This document shows, one piece after another, positions 36,419 to 45,297 of a stretch of 64,000 bases of DNA; positions within the stretch are counted from its first letter, which is position 1, and each line of letters begins with the position of its first letter. Source of the stretch: Chitinophagales bacterium (GTDB lineage: Bacteria > Bacteroidota > Bacteroidia > Chitinophagales > Chitinophagaceae); assembly GCA_017303395.1 (NCBI GenBank), contig JAFLBN010000003.1, positions 1 through 64,000 of the forward strand. Reading direction: 5' to 3'. A program made the translations under genes and the position numbers. The notes under the pieces were generated by a model, which was not told the DNA's origin, made no database searches, and worked only from the letters and a program-made list of their open reading frames with translations.

Positions 36419-37144
36419 CTATTCGTTCACATAAACCGGTTCCGGATGAATATCTGTTATGCCTTTCAGTCTAAGGTACACTTTGGCACTTGTCAGCACA
36501 TCCTGCATACAGTACTTGGCTATTCTCGGCAGGTCTTTATCCTGCCAATACACCTGCCCTACCATACTGCCATCCATATCATCCTTTGGCGAAGGTATTC
36601 CTAAAATTTCGGCAAGCAAAGCCAAAGATGTGAAATGCTTGTAATCACCAAACTTCCACATTTCCAACGTATCGTGATGTGTTATTTCCCATGGCTTTTT
36701 GCCACTCAGATTCATACTATCCGGCAGTTGAATACCATGTATCAGCATGCGTCTGCAAAGGAAAGGAACATCAAACTCCTTGATGTTATGCCCGCAGAAC
36801 TGCAGATTAGGATAATGCTTAGCAAAACGTTGTACCAATTCTTTAAAATCGAGTAAGAGTTGTTTTTCATCATCATTGGCTAAAGGCTTCAGTCTCAACG
36901 TCCAATTATCACCTTGTTGTTGCAAACTGCCAACTACGATGCAAACCACTTTTGCAAACTCAGAAAAAACACCTGCTTTTTCTTCAAAAAGCATAGAGGG
37001 TTCAGGATTTTCCACTATATTACTTTTAAGATATCTGGCCTTTTTTGCCCACTCGTTTTGCAAAACTTCTGTTAAACCATCGAAGTTTGGAACTAGTGGT
37101 ACTGTTTCGATATCAAGAAATAAGATTTGTTTAAGAAACTCCAT
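36419..37144 (-). CDS. DEDDy 3'-5' exonuclease (PolB-exonuclease-like)
   Basis: The 241-residue protein has the RNase H-like exonuclease fold. Exo I is LFLDIETVP (about 8-16), Exo II is CGHNIKEFDVPFL (near 116-128), and Exo III is YCMQDV (near 212-217), giving the DEDD-Tyr set. It matches the family of predicted exonucleases related to the proofreading domain of family B polymerases; no polymerase domain is attached. It is in an operon with holA, pointing to DNA replication or repair. Confidence 0.87.
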   Translation of the reverse strand: MEFLKQILFLDIETVPLVPNFDGLTEVLQNEWAKKARYLKSNIVENPEPSMLFEEKAGVFSEFAKVVCIVVGSLQQQGDNWTLRLKPLANDDEKQLLLDFKELVQRFAKHYPNLQFCGHNIKEFDVPFLCRRMLIHGIQLPDSMNLSGKKPWEITHHDTLEMWKFGDYKHFTSLALLAEILGIPSPKDDMDGSMVGQVYWQDKDLPRIAKYCMQDVLTSAKVYLRLKGITDIHPEPVYVNE

Positions 37145-37156
37145 GAAAAGGGTTAT

Positions 37157-37164
37157 TATATTTG
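37157..37164 (+). promoter_or_regulatory. Candidate -7 element of the coiled-coil membrane protein gene
   Basis: TATATTTG matches TAnnTTTG, 38 bases before ATG 37202. The -33 box is unclear. Confidence 0.4.
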
Positions 37165-37201
37165 TAAGCGATTATCTAAAGTAATAATTAAACCAATATT
37201 T

Positions 37202-38164
37202 ATGAGCCAGGAATTGAACAATCCCACATCTTCGACTCCGTTGCAGCCAATGCAACAGCAGCAGCCAAAGAAAAACAACAATATGCTATTCTATGGCATC
37301 ATTGCAGTATTGGTGGCTGTTATTGCTTACCTGTTTGTAAACAACAATAAACTGTCTGACAAACTGGAAATAGCACAATATCAATTCAATGAAGCAGACT
37401 CTTCCCGCAGAGCTGTTGAGTCTGACTATCAGGCTGCATTAGTGAGATTGGATGAACTGGTTTCTAAGAACAATATGATGGATAGCATCATTAACGACCA
37501 GAATGGCGAAATAGCTAAACTGAGAAGTAAAATTGAGGCTATCGTTAAAAACGGCAATGCTACAAAAGCAGAGCTGGGCAAGGCTAAAAAGCTTATTGCA
37601 CAACTTAACGGTAAGGTTAGGACATATCAGGAGCGTATTGCTGAACTTGAAAGGCAAAATGCTGATTTGAACGACCAAAATACAATACTGACTGCTGAAC
37701 GCGACCAGGCTGTTACAGAAAATGTTGGTCTGCAGAAGAAAGCAAGATTGGGTGCAGTATTACATGCATCAAACATAAGGCTCACACCAATAGACCTGCG
37801 TCGCGGTGGTAAGAAAGAAAAAGAAACGGGCCGTGCAGGCAGGGTTGATGTAATGCGCATCACTTTCGATATAGACGAAAACCGCATTGCAGAAAGCGGC
37901 GAGAAAGAAATCTTCATTCGTATCACAGACCCAAGCGGCAATCTGCTGAGCAATGCAGCATATGGCTCAGGCTCTACAACAAGTGCAGAAGGCGAAACTA
38001 TCAACTACACTATTCTGAAACAAATAGCACTGGAAACTAACAAACCTGTGAAAGATGTAAGTGCTGACTGGAAGCAAGACAGCGAATACCAAAAAGGCAC
38101 TTACACAATAGAGTTGTATAACGACGGCTACAAAGTAGGCGGAGGCTCTGTAACACTGAAATAA
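37202..38164 (+). CDS. Membrane-anchored coiled-coil protein of unknown function
   Basis: From ATG 37202 the protein has 320 residues. A Q/P-rich cytoplasmic start (about 1-26) is followed by one membrane helix (about 28-48), a long coiled coil (about 50-185) with IAELERQNADLND-type heptads, and a C-terminal beta-rich domain (about 190-320) containing ITDPSGNLL. The 25 upstream codons overlap the divergent exonuclease gene and are rejected. Such proteins are conserved in Bacteroidota without known function; a cell-envelope role is a guess. Confidence 0.8.
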   Translation: MSQELNNPTSSTPLQPMQQQQPKKNNNMLFYGIIAVLVAVIAYLFVNNNKLSDKLEIAQYQFNEADSSRRAVESDYQAALVRLDELVSKNNMMDSIINDQNGEIAKLRSKIEAIVKNGNATKAELGKAKKLIAQLNGKVRTYQERIAELERQNADLNDQNTILTAERDQAVTENVGLQKKARLGAVLHASNIRLTPIDLRRGGKKEKETGRAGRVDVMRITFDIDENRIAESGEKEIFIRITDPSGNLLSNAAYGSGSTTSAEGETINYTILKQIALETNKPVKDVSADWKQDSEYQKGTYTIELYNDGYKVGGGSVTLK

Positions 38165-38195
38165 GCTTCGGTAAGGCATAGATATTTCGTACCTT

Positions 38196-38240
38196 AACTG
38201 CTGCATTATCTGTTGGTAACAATTTGATAATGCAGCAGTT
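38196..38240 (+). terminator. Strong intrinsic terminator
   Basis: Perfect 15-base arms (AACTGCTGCATTATC and its complement) with a 15-base loop, followed by GTTTTTTG, 31 bases after the stop of the coiled-coil gene. Confidence 0.9.
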
Positions 38241-38292
38241 GTTTTTTGTTCACATAAGCTGATATAATATTGTGCCGGATATCGAAGAACAT

Positions 38293-38979
38293 ATGGAAGT
38301 TTTACCAGGCAAAATACTGATAGTAGATGATGAACCGGATATAACCGAATTTATCAGCTACAACCTGAAGGGTAAAGGATACCTGACAGCTACTGCCCGC
38401 GATGGTGTCGAAGCGATTAAGAAAGCTAAGGACTTCCGCCCCGATCTGATACTGCTTGATATAATGATGCCAAACAAAGATGGCATACAGACTATCAAGG
38501 AGTTAAGACAGATGCCGGAGTTTGAAGAAACAGCTATCATTTTCCTTACGGCATTGAGCGATGAAAAATCGGAAATAGAAGGTTTGAAAGTGGGTGCTGA
38601 TGATTATATAGCTAAACCTATTAAACCTGAACTGCTTGCAACACGCATACGCACAGCACTCCGCCGTTTCCGCAAAGATGATGAGCAAGACCAGAAACTG
38701 AGCTTCGGTGAACTGGAAATCAACAAAACGAAATTTACCGTTACATACAAAGGCACCGAAATAATACTGGCTAAGAAGGAATTTGAATTACTTTCTCTGT
38801 TGGCATCAAAACCGGGCCGTGTATTTCTCCGCAACGAGATACTGCAACGTGTATGGGGAACTGATGTAATTGTTGGCGACCGTACCATAGACGTACACAT
38901 CCGTAAAATACGCCAGAAGATAGGTATAGACCTGATAACCACTGTAAAAGGCGTAGGTTATAAGTTTGAAATGGTGTAG
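38293..38979 (+). CDS. OmpR/PhoB-family response regulator
   Basis: From ATG 38293 the protein has 228 residues (a GTG at 38272 adds seven). The receiver domain has the acidic pair DDE (12-14), phospho-acceptor Asp56, and Lys108 of the switch. The winged-helix domain follows (about 130-228) with the VWGTDVIVGDRTIDVHIRKI recognition region. It starts 10 bases before the histidine kinase gene, forming a PhoB/PhoR-like pair. Signal and targets are unknown. Confidence 0.93.
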   Translation: MEVLPGKILIVDDEPDITEFISYNLKGKGYLTATARDGVEAIKKAKDFRPDLILLDIMMPNKDGIQTIKELRQMPEFEETAIIFLTALSDEKSEIEGLKVGADDYIAKPIKPELLATRIRTALRRFRKDDEQDQKLSFGELEINKTKFTVTYKGTEIILAKKEFELLSLLASKPGRVFLRNEILQRVWGTDVIVGDRTIDVHIRKIRQKIGIDLITTVKGVGYKFEMV

Positions 38980-38989
38980 TTTAGTAACT

Positions 38990-40048
38990 ATGTCATCGGT
39001 ACTTAATACCAAAAATCTTTCTCCAAGGCTGTTATCCTTTATTACAGCGGCAGTGATGTCTACCATCAATGCCTCTCTCAGCCTTTTGTTGCGCCCCCAG
39101 TGGCAGGTGACATTAATTGTATTCGTCGTAACATTTATCATTACGTACTGGATATACCACTATACCCTGCAACGCTTTATATATCGAAAAATCAAGCTGA
39201 TATATAAACTTATTTATCAGACCAAGGCTACCAGAAAGGAAGAGTTTTTCTACAACAACATACTACCTCAAAAATCTATTGAAGAAGTACGTGCCGATGT
39301 GGAGCGTTGGGCAATACAGAAGCGAGACGAGGTAGAAATGCTACGCGCCAATGAGCAATTCAGGAAGGAGTTTCTCATGAATCTGGCACATGAACTGCGA
39401 ACACCTGTATTTACTATTCAGGGATACGTTGACACTTTACTGAACGGAGCATTGGACGACCAGAACGTAAACCGCAAGTTTCTAAGCAATGCCAACAAAG
39501 GCATCGACAGGCTTGTACAGTTGCTGGATGACCTTGATGAAATATCGAAACTGGAATCAGGCAGAATACCCATTATTCAGGAATCTTTCGTGATACAAGA
39601 CCTTGTAAAAGATGTGTACGAAGAGCTATCTCTAAAAGCAAAAACCAAGAATATAGAACTACTGATAAAAAAAGGTACCGAGCGCCCGTTGGAGGTTTAT
39701 GCAGATAAACCCAAAATAAAACAGGTACTGGTGAATCTGGTTGAGAACGCCATTAAATATGGCAATGAAGACGGCACTATTACAGCAGGCTTCTATGAAG
39801 TTGACGACAATCACATCTATACAGAAATATCTGACGATGGCCCTGGCATTGCGGAAGAGCATCTACCACGCATCTTTGAACGTTTCTACCGTGCAGACCG
39901 TAGCCGCAGCCGCGAAATAGGTGGTACAGGCCTAGGACTTGCCATAGTGAAACACATTATAGAAGCTCACAATCAATCCGTTACAGTACGCAGCACATTA
40001 GGCGTAGGCTCGTCATTCGGCTTCTCGCTTGACAAGGGGAAAGAATAA
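38990..40048 (+). CDS. PhoR-like sensor histidine kinase
   Basis: From ATG 38990 the protein has 352 residues. Two membrane helices (about 14-34 and 40-60) with almost no periplasmic loop are followed by a short linker helix, the HisKA domain with His134 in NLAHELRTP, and a HATPase domain with N (LVENAIKYG), G1 (DDGPGI) and G2 (GGTGLGLAIV) boxes. The lack of an extracytoplasmic domain suggests it senses in the membrane or through a partner, as PhoR does. It is paired with the response regulator just upstream. Confidence 0.92.
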   Translation: MSSVLNTKNLSPRLLSFITAAVMSTINASLSLLLRPQWQVTLIVFVVTFIITYWIYHYTLQRFIYRKIKLIYKLIYQTKATRKEEFFYNNILPQKSIEEVRADVERWAIQKRDEVEMLRANEQFRKEFLMNLAHELRTPVFTIQGYVDTLLNGALDDQNVNRKFLSNANKGIDRLVQLLDDLDEISKLESGRIPIIQESFVIQDLVKDVYEELSLKAKTKNIELLIKKGTERPLEVYADKPKIKQVLVNLVENAIKYGNEDGTITAGFYEVDDNHIYTEISDDGPGIAEEHLPRIFERFYRADRSRSREIGGTGLGLAIVKHIIEAHNQSVTVRSTLGVGSSFGFSLDKGKE

Positions 40049-40106
40049 ACACAGTCATCTATACCATTTTAGCCAGAATTAGGATTCTTATATACCTGTT
40101 TTGGTT

Positions 40107-40114
40107 TATCTTCG
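40107..40114 (+). promoter_or_regulatory. Candidate -7 element of the second isocitrate dehydrogenase operon
   Basis: TATCTTCG, a variant of TAnnTTTG, 29 bases before ATG 40143. It resembles the TAACTTCG elements upstream of the SDR and ftsY genes. Confidence 0.35.
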
Positions 40115-40142
40115 CGCGCGTAATATCCAAAAAACAGTAAAG

Positions 40143-41414
40143 ATGACTCCACAGAAAATTACAATGGGTGCCAATGGCCAACTGAATGTTCCTGAAAATC
40201 CGATAATACCGTTTATAGAAGGCGATGGCATAGGCCCTGATGTATGGAGTGCCAGCAAAAAAGTAATGGATGCCGCTGTTGAAAAAGCATATGGTGGCAA
40301 ACGCAAAATAGAGTGGAAAGAAATGCTGGCTGGCGAAAAAGCCTTCAATCAAACAGGAGAATGGCTGCCAACTGAAACTTTAGATATTGCAAAAGAATAC
40401 ATCGTATCTATTAAAGGTCCGTTGACTACACCAGTTGGTGGCGGTATCCGTTCGCTAAACGTGGCTATGCGTCAGGAATTAGATCTGTACGTTTGCCTTC
40501 GTCCGGTACAATGGTTCCAGGGTGTCCCTTCACCTGTTCGTCATCCTGAAAAGGTTGATATGGTTATCTTCCGCGAAAACACAGAAGATATCTATGCTGG
40601 TATCGAATTCAAAACAGGCACGCCTGAAGCACAAAAAATGCTCGACTTCCTGACCAATGAAATGGGTGCAGGCAAGAAAATACGCTTCCCTGAAACTACT
40701 TCTTTCGGCATTAAACCGGTATCTAAAGAAGGTAGTGAAAGGCTGGTACGTTCTGCCATTAAATATGCGCTTGAAAACCGCCGTCCTACAGTTTCATTGG
40801 TTCACAAAGGCAATATCATGAAGTTTACCGAAGGTGGCTTCAAAATGTGGGGATATGAACTGGCTGAACGTGAATTTGGCGATAAAGTATATACTTGGGA
40901 ACAGTGGGAAAGAACGAAAAAAGAACAAGGTGAAGAAGCTGCTAACAATGAACTGAAATTAGCTAAAGCAAACGGCAAGCTGATTATTAACGACGTTATT
41001 GCTGACAACTTCCTGCAACAAATACTATTGGCTCCACAAGATTATTCTGTAGTAGCTACACTGAACCTGAACGGTGACTATATATCTGATGCATTGGCAG
41101 CTGCTGTGGGTGGTATAGGTATCGCACCGGGTGCAAATATCAACTACCTGACAGGACACGCTGTATTTGAAGCAACACACGGTACTGCACCACGCTTTGC
41201 CAATACAGATACCATGAACCCATCTTCATTGCTGCTGAGTGGTGTAATGATGTTGGAATACATGGGCTGGAAAGAAGCTGCAGACAGCATAACAAAAGCA
41301 CTGAGCGATACTATCAAACGCAAACGTGTAACAATAGATTTCTACAACCTGATGCATGATGCAACATTGTTGAAAACAAGCGAATTTGCACTGGAAATCA
41401 TTAAAAATCTATAA
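40143..41414 (+). CDS. icd: Isocitrate dehydrogenase, E. coli-like (type I)
   Basis: The 423-residue enzyme starts at ATG 40143, preceded by in-frame codons that are rejected. It has the family pattern [14 protein letters not shown], the substrate-binding [13 protein letters not shown] with the regulatory serine, [15 protein letters not shown], and ATHGTAP. These belong to the subfamily of the E. coli enzyme and are clearly different from the type II gene at 16380. The Ser could be controlled by phosphorylation, though no kinase AceK is seen. The stop overlaps deoC by one base. Confidence 0.93.
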   Translation: MTPQKITMGANGQLNVPENPIIPFIEGDGIGPDVWSASKKVMDAAVEKAYGGKRKIEWKEMLAGEKAFNQTGEWLPTETLDIAKEYIVSIKGPLTTPVGGGIRSLNVAMRQELDLYVCLRPVQWFQGVPSPVRHPEKVDMVIFRENTEDIYAGIEFKTGTPEAQKMLDFLTNEMGAGKKIRFPETTSFGIKPVSKEGSERLVRSAIKYALENRRPTVSLVHKGNIMKFTEGGFKMWGYELAEREFGDKVYTWEQWERTKKEQGEEAANNELKLAKANGKLIINDVIADNFLQQILLAPQDYSVVATLNLNGDYISDALAAAVGGIGIAPGANINYLTGHAVFEATHGTAPRFANTDTMNPSSLLLSGVMMLEYMGWKEAADSITKALSDTIKRKRVTIDFYNLMHDATLLKTSEFALEIIKNL

Positions 41415-42076
41415 TGCGGGATTTAGCAAAGTATATAGACCATACTATACTCAAAGCCACTACTACCCTTCAGGATGTAGTGGTTTTGTGCAATGAGGCA
41501 ATAACCTATCATTTCAAGGCTGTTTGCGTACCACCTGTGTATGTGGGGCTTGCGCAAAAAATGCTGGCTGGCACAGATGTAAGCATAGCCACAGTTGTTG
41601 GTTTTCCATTAGGATATAGCAGTTTGCCTGCTAAGCTGGCTGAAATTGAAAATGCCATATTGCACGGTGCACAGGAAATTGACCTGGTACATAATATAGC
41701 TGCTATTAAAAACGGCAACTGGGAATATGCCGTGGCAGAGGTTGAGGCTTGTACTAAACTGGTTCATCAGCATGGCTGCATCATCAAAGTGATATTGGAG
41801 ACAAGAAGCCTTACAGATGAGGAAATAAAGCACAGTTGCAAATCATATGCACCGCTTGGTGTAGATTTTATTAAGACATCCACAGGTTTTTCTGATGCAG
41901 GTGCTACAGTACATGCGGTGCAGCTGATAAAGCAAAACACACCTGCAAACATGGGCATTAAAGCTTCCGGCGGCATTAAAAATGCTGCTTTTGCTAAAGA
42001 ATTAATTGCCGCAGGTGCTACCCGTTTAGGATGTTCTGCAAGCGTAGCTATAGTAAAAGAAGATAAACTGACGTAG
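41414..42076 (+). CDS. deoC: Deoxyribose-phosphate aldolase
   Basis: The 220-residue class I aldolase splits deoxyribose 5-phosphate into glyceraldehyde 3-phosphate and acetaldehyde in deoxynucleoside salvage. The Schiff-base lysine is K154 in DFIKTSTGF, with GIKASGGI further on and the YIDHTILKA start typical of the family. It is translationally coupled to the isocitrate dehydrogenase gene by a one-base overlap, and a SPOR gene follows after 13 bases. Confidence 0.95.
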   Translation: MRDLAKYIDHTILKATTTLQDVVVLCNEAITYHFKAVCVPPVYVGLAQKMLAGTDVSIATVVGFPLGYSSLPAKLAEIENAILHGAQEIDLVHNIAAIKNGNWEYAVAEVEACTKLVHQHGCIIKVILETRSLTDEEIKHSCKSYAPLGVDFIKTSTGFSDAGATVHAVQLIKQNTPANMGIKASGGIKNAAFAKELIAAGATRLGCSASVAIVKEDKLT

Positions 42077-42089
42077 ATTAGCCCCCGGA

Positions 42090-42548
42090 ATGAGAGCGAT
42101 TTTCTACTATATCTTATTTTTTACCTTTTGCGTTAACTACAGTATTGCCAATGCACAGGTACTTGTAGATGAAAAAGCAATAGATGATGATGACACTGTT
42201 GCTGTATCAACCGGAGTTACCCTACATGCAGACCCGAGGCTTGATGTTGTTGTAAAAAAATACCGAAATGTGCAGCTTGGCGTTATCCGCTCAGGGCATG
42301 GTTTCAGGGTACAGATATACAATGGCAACGACCGCATCAAGGCCAATCAGGTAAGAGTAGATTTCATTCGCAGATATCCGCAAGTTCGCACATATCTTAG
42401 CTATGTACAGCCACAGTTTCGTGTAAAGGTGGGCGACTTCCGTACACGTGCCGAAGCACAGAAAGTATATGACGAGCTGACTGGGATTTACAACCCTTGC
42501 ATGATAGTACCCGATATTATTGTAATAAATACAATGAACGATGATTAA
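42090..42548 (+). CDS. SPOR-domain secreted protein
   Basis: The 152-residue protein has a signal peptide (about 1-23, ending in ANAQ), a short acidic linker with a run of aspartates, and a C-terminal SPOR-like domain (about 70-145) with YRVQIYNG-like (GFRVQIYNG) and VKVGDFRTRAEAQ motifs. SPOR domains bind denuded peptidoglycan at division sites. It sits between deoC (13 bases) and the amidohydrolase gene, which it overlaps by 8 bases. Confidence 0.82.
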   Translation: MRAIFYYILFFTFCVNYSIANAQVLVDEKAIDDDDTVAVSTGVTLHADPRLDVVVKKYRNVQLGVIRSGHGFRVQIYNGNDRIKANQVRVDFIRRYPQVRTYLSYVQPQFRVKVGDFRTRAEAQKVYDELTGIYNPCMIVPDIIVINTMNDD

Positions 42549-43725
42549 TCTGATTCGCGAAATAGCAGCAAAATATTATCCGGAAGTACAGGCTATACGC
42601 CATCATATTCATTCCAATCCGGAATTGTCTTTTGAAGAATACAAAACATCTGCTTTTATATCAGAGAAACTGGCATCTTGGGGAATAGAACACCAAACAG
42701 GTGTTGCAGGTACAGGTGTAGTCGCATTGATAAAAGGTAAAAATCCTGATAAACGCTGCATAGCCCTGCGTGCAGATATGGATGCCTTGCCTATACAAGA
42801 AGCCAATGATACACCATACCGATCTAAAAACGACGGTGTAATGCACGCATGCGGTCATGATGTACATAGCAGTTGTTTGCTAGGCACTGCGCGCATACTC
42901 AGCGAACTGAAAGATGAATTTGAAGGCACTGTAAAACTCATATTCCAACAAGGGGAAGAGAAGCACCCGGGTGGCGCAAGCCTCTTGATTGCAGCCGGTG
43001 TATTGGAAAATCCAAAACCTGAAGCCATCTATGCACTACATGTATATCCGCATCTACCAAGTGGTACTGCAGGTTTTCGCGCAGGAAAATATATGGCAAG
43101 TGCCGATGAAATATACATAACGATAGAAGGCAAAGGCGGACACGCTGCTTTGCCACACCAAACAATAGACCCCATTACAACTGCTGCGCAGGTGATTGTT
43201 GCATTGCAACAAGTGGTAGCACGTAAAGCCAATCCACTGATACCTACTGTACTTACCTTCGGGAAGATAACAGGTGGTTTCGCAACCAACGTAATACCCG
43301 ACAAGGTAGAGATGCTGGGTACACTGCGTACTATGGACGAGAAATGGCGCTATGAGGCACATAAGTGGATTGAGGACATCATTCACAATACTTGCGAAGC
43401 ATATGGTGCAAAAGCAACTGTAGAAATACCTAAGGGCTACCCCGCTCTGTACAACGACCCAACGCTTACAACATTTGCCGAAGACTGGGCCAGAGATTAT
43501 ATAGGTGGCGAAAATGTACACACGTTGGATATGCGTATGGCTGCTGAAGATTTCAGCTTCTATGTGCAGCAAATACCTGGTTGTTTCTTCAGAATAGGAA
43601 CCAATCAAAACAATGAGAAATTCACAGCACCTGTACACAATGCAAAATTTGACATTGACGAAAAAGCAATGGAAACCGGTATTGGTCTATTCAGTTGGAT
43701 TGCAGTAAACGCTCTAAACAAATAG
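42541..43725 (+). CDS. M20-family amidohydrolase (N-acyl amino acid hydrolase type)
   Basis: The 394-residue metalloenzyme belongs to the family of hippurate and IAA-amino-acid hydrolases. The metal ligands are in MHACGHDVH (Cys104, His106) and QQGEEKHPGGA, with a dimerisation domain in the middle and MAAEDFSFY near the C terminus. It removes acyl groups from amino acids or opens similar amides in the cytoplasm. It overlaps the SPOR gene by 8 bases and ends 2 bases before the stop of the convergent ketosynthase gene. Confidence 0.9.
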   Translation: MINLIREIAAKYYPEVQAIRHHIHSNPELSFEEYKTSAFISEKLASWGIEHQTGVAGTGVVALIKGKNPDKRCIALRADMDALPIQEANDTPYRSKNDGVMHACGHDVHSSCLLGTARILSELKDEFEGTVKLIFQQGEEKHPGGASLLIAAGVLENPKPEAIYALHVYPHLPSGTAGFRAGKYMASADEIYITIEGKGGHAALPHQTIDPITTAAQVIVALQQVVARKANPLIPTVLTFGKITGGFATNVIPDKVEMLGTLRTMDEKWRYEAHKWIEDIIHNTCEAYGAKATVEIPKGYPALYNDPTLTTFAEDWARDYIGGENVHTLDMRMAAEDFSFYVQQIPGCFFRIGTNQNNEKFTAPVHNAKFDIDEKAMETGIGLFSWIAVNALNK

Positions 43726-43727
43726 GC

Positions 43728-44861
43728 TTACACCCTACCCCATATAGCAGTAGCGTTACAACCTCCGAAACCTGATGCGGTTTTGAGAACGTAAGCTATA
43801 TCAGCAGATGCAGCTTCAGTAGTTACATTCAAAGGCACAGGAACACCCAATTCTTTGAAACCCAATGATGGTATCAATTGCTGCTGTTGCAGGCTTTCTA
43901 TTATCATCACACTTTCCAGCACTCCGGCTGCGCCTAATGTATGGCCTGTATAGCCTTTGAAACTGTGTACAGGTTTATCCTCCAATCCGCAAAGATTGAA
44001 TGCCTTCGCTTCCATTTCATCGTTGTACAATGTAGCAGTACCATGTGCAGATATCATATCAATATCCTCGGAAGTAATACCCGCTTGTTGCAAAGCAGTA
44101 TTGATTGCTAAGCCCAACTCTTCTCCCGTGCGAGACGGACCTGAAATATGATTAGCATCATTTGAGCTACCACCAGCATGCAATCTTGCTAAAGCACCAA
44201 AATCGGGCTGTGTAGTAAGTACTATCGCAGCGCCACACTCACCAAGGTTAATACCTTTACGACTTGCATCAAATGGTTTGCAGGCTTCATCTGCAACAGC
44301 CTGAAAGGATTGGAAACCACTTAATACAAATCGAGAAAATCTGTCGCAGCCAATCACAATAGCATGTTTGTGTGTACCCTGCTGCAACCTGCGCATAGCA
44401 TATACCAACGCTAGTACGCCCGACACACAAGCGTGTGACACCACAACAGGCTTGTGTTTATTTATACCTAAAGCTTCGGCAATGATATCGGCACTTTTAT
44501 GCAAAGACAAGCGCTCATCGTCATACATGCCGAGCCACTCGATATTGCCTTTTGTTGTAGAAAGTACTACCAATGTATCTTCGGGAGCTATATCTTGATT
44601 GCAGGCATTCAATGCCTGTTTACCTGCAAATATGGCAAGTTGTTCAAACGGAGAAATGGCAGTTGATGTTCTGGTTTGTGCCTGAATATACTGCCACTGA
44701 GATGCGTCTATTTTGGCGCCCCAAAAAGGCATAGCACTCAATGATGCATCATCATGATAAGCAATACCACTTTTACCTTGTTGCACGGCATTCCAATGGG
44801 CTTTAACATCAATGCCCAAAGAAGATGTAGTATTTGTTGCTATTGCGTAAACGGGAAGCAT
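43728..44861 (-). CDS. Beta-ketoacyl-ACP synthase of a polyene/fatty-acid-like cluster
   Basis: The 377-residue condensing enzyme has the full Cys145 (SHACVSGVL), His273 (SAHGTATLYND), Lys302 and His307 (FKGYTGHTLGAAG) set, so it should be catalytically active. It is the last gene of a six-gene minus-strand operon with ACP, acyltransferase, dehydratase and thioesterase, and its ATG directly abuts the thioesterase stop. The sequence resembles ketosynthases of aryl-polyene and flexirubin clusters more than housekeeping FabF, but this is judged from context. No chain-length-factor partner is present. Confidence 0.85.
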   Translation of the reverse strand: MLPVYAIATNTTSSLGIDVKAHWNAVQQGKSGIAYHDDASLSAMPFWGAKIDASQWQYIQAQTRTSTAISPFEQLAIFAGKQALNACNQDIAPEDTLVVLSTTKGNIEWLGMYDDERLSLHKSADIIAEALGINKHKPVVVSHACVSGVLALVYAMRRLQQGTHKHAIVIGCDRFSRFVLSGFQSFQAVADEACKPFDASRKGINLGECGAAIVLTTQPDFGALARLHAGGSSNDANHISGPSRTGEELGLAINTALQQAGITSEDIDMISAHGTATLYNDEMEAKAFNLCGLEDKPVHSFKGYTGHTLGAAGVLESVMIIESLQQQQLIPSLGFKELGVPVPLNVTTEAASADIAYVLKTASGFGGCNATAIWGRV

Positions 44862-45287
44862 CTATTCAGCGAGCCATTTTTCTTTCCAGTCAATCATAAA
44901 TTGTGGCAAGGTCCACATCAATTCCAAGCTTTCACGCTCCATAAACACTTGCATAGAGCTACCGGTAGCTACCTGCTCATTAGTTGCTGCATCATAAATA
45001 CTGTAGTGAAACAACAATTTAGCAGCAGCACAATCTTCATAAGTGGTTTCAAGGCGAATCTTATGTCCGTAACGCAAAATGCGTTTATAATTGCAGTCTA
45101 TTTTAATAATAGGCACAACTATATTACTCCTGTAAAAATCAAGATATTTCAGACCGTAAGCATTACCAAACGCCTCTCGGCCATCTTCGAAATAACGTAT
45201 AAAGTGTCCATGCCAAACTATACCCAGTGGGTCTGCCTCGCTGAATTTAACCTCAAGTTCCGTTACGTGTGTAAGTGTTTTTTTCAA
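44862..45287 (-). CDS. Hotdog-fold acyl thioesterase
   Basis: The 141-residue protein is a 4-hydroxybenzoyl-CoA thioesterase-like enzyme. The catalytic motif EADPLGIVWHGHFIRYFED near residues 17-35 (Asp with following His) is clear, and a YDAATNEQVATG strand follows. It probably releases the finished acyl chain from ACP or CoA in this cluster. It lies between the unknown secreted protein and the ketosynthase. Confidence 0.85.
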   Translation of the reverse strand: MKKTLTHVTELEVKFSEADPLGIVWHGHFIRYFEDGREAFGNAYGLKYLDFYRSNIVVPIIKIDCNYKRILRYGHKIRLETTYEDCAAAKLLFHYSIYDAATNEQVATGSSMQVFMERESLELMWTLPQFMIDWKEKWLAE

Positions 45288-45297
45288 ATGGGGATGT

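Noticed and set aside
43054-43638. 194-codon open frame on the minus strand
   Set aside because: It is antisense to the M20 amidohydrolase and rich in Cys, Tyr and Ile without a domain.
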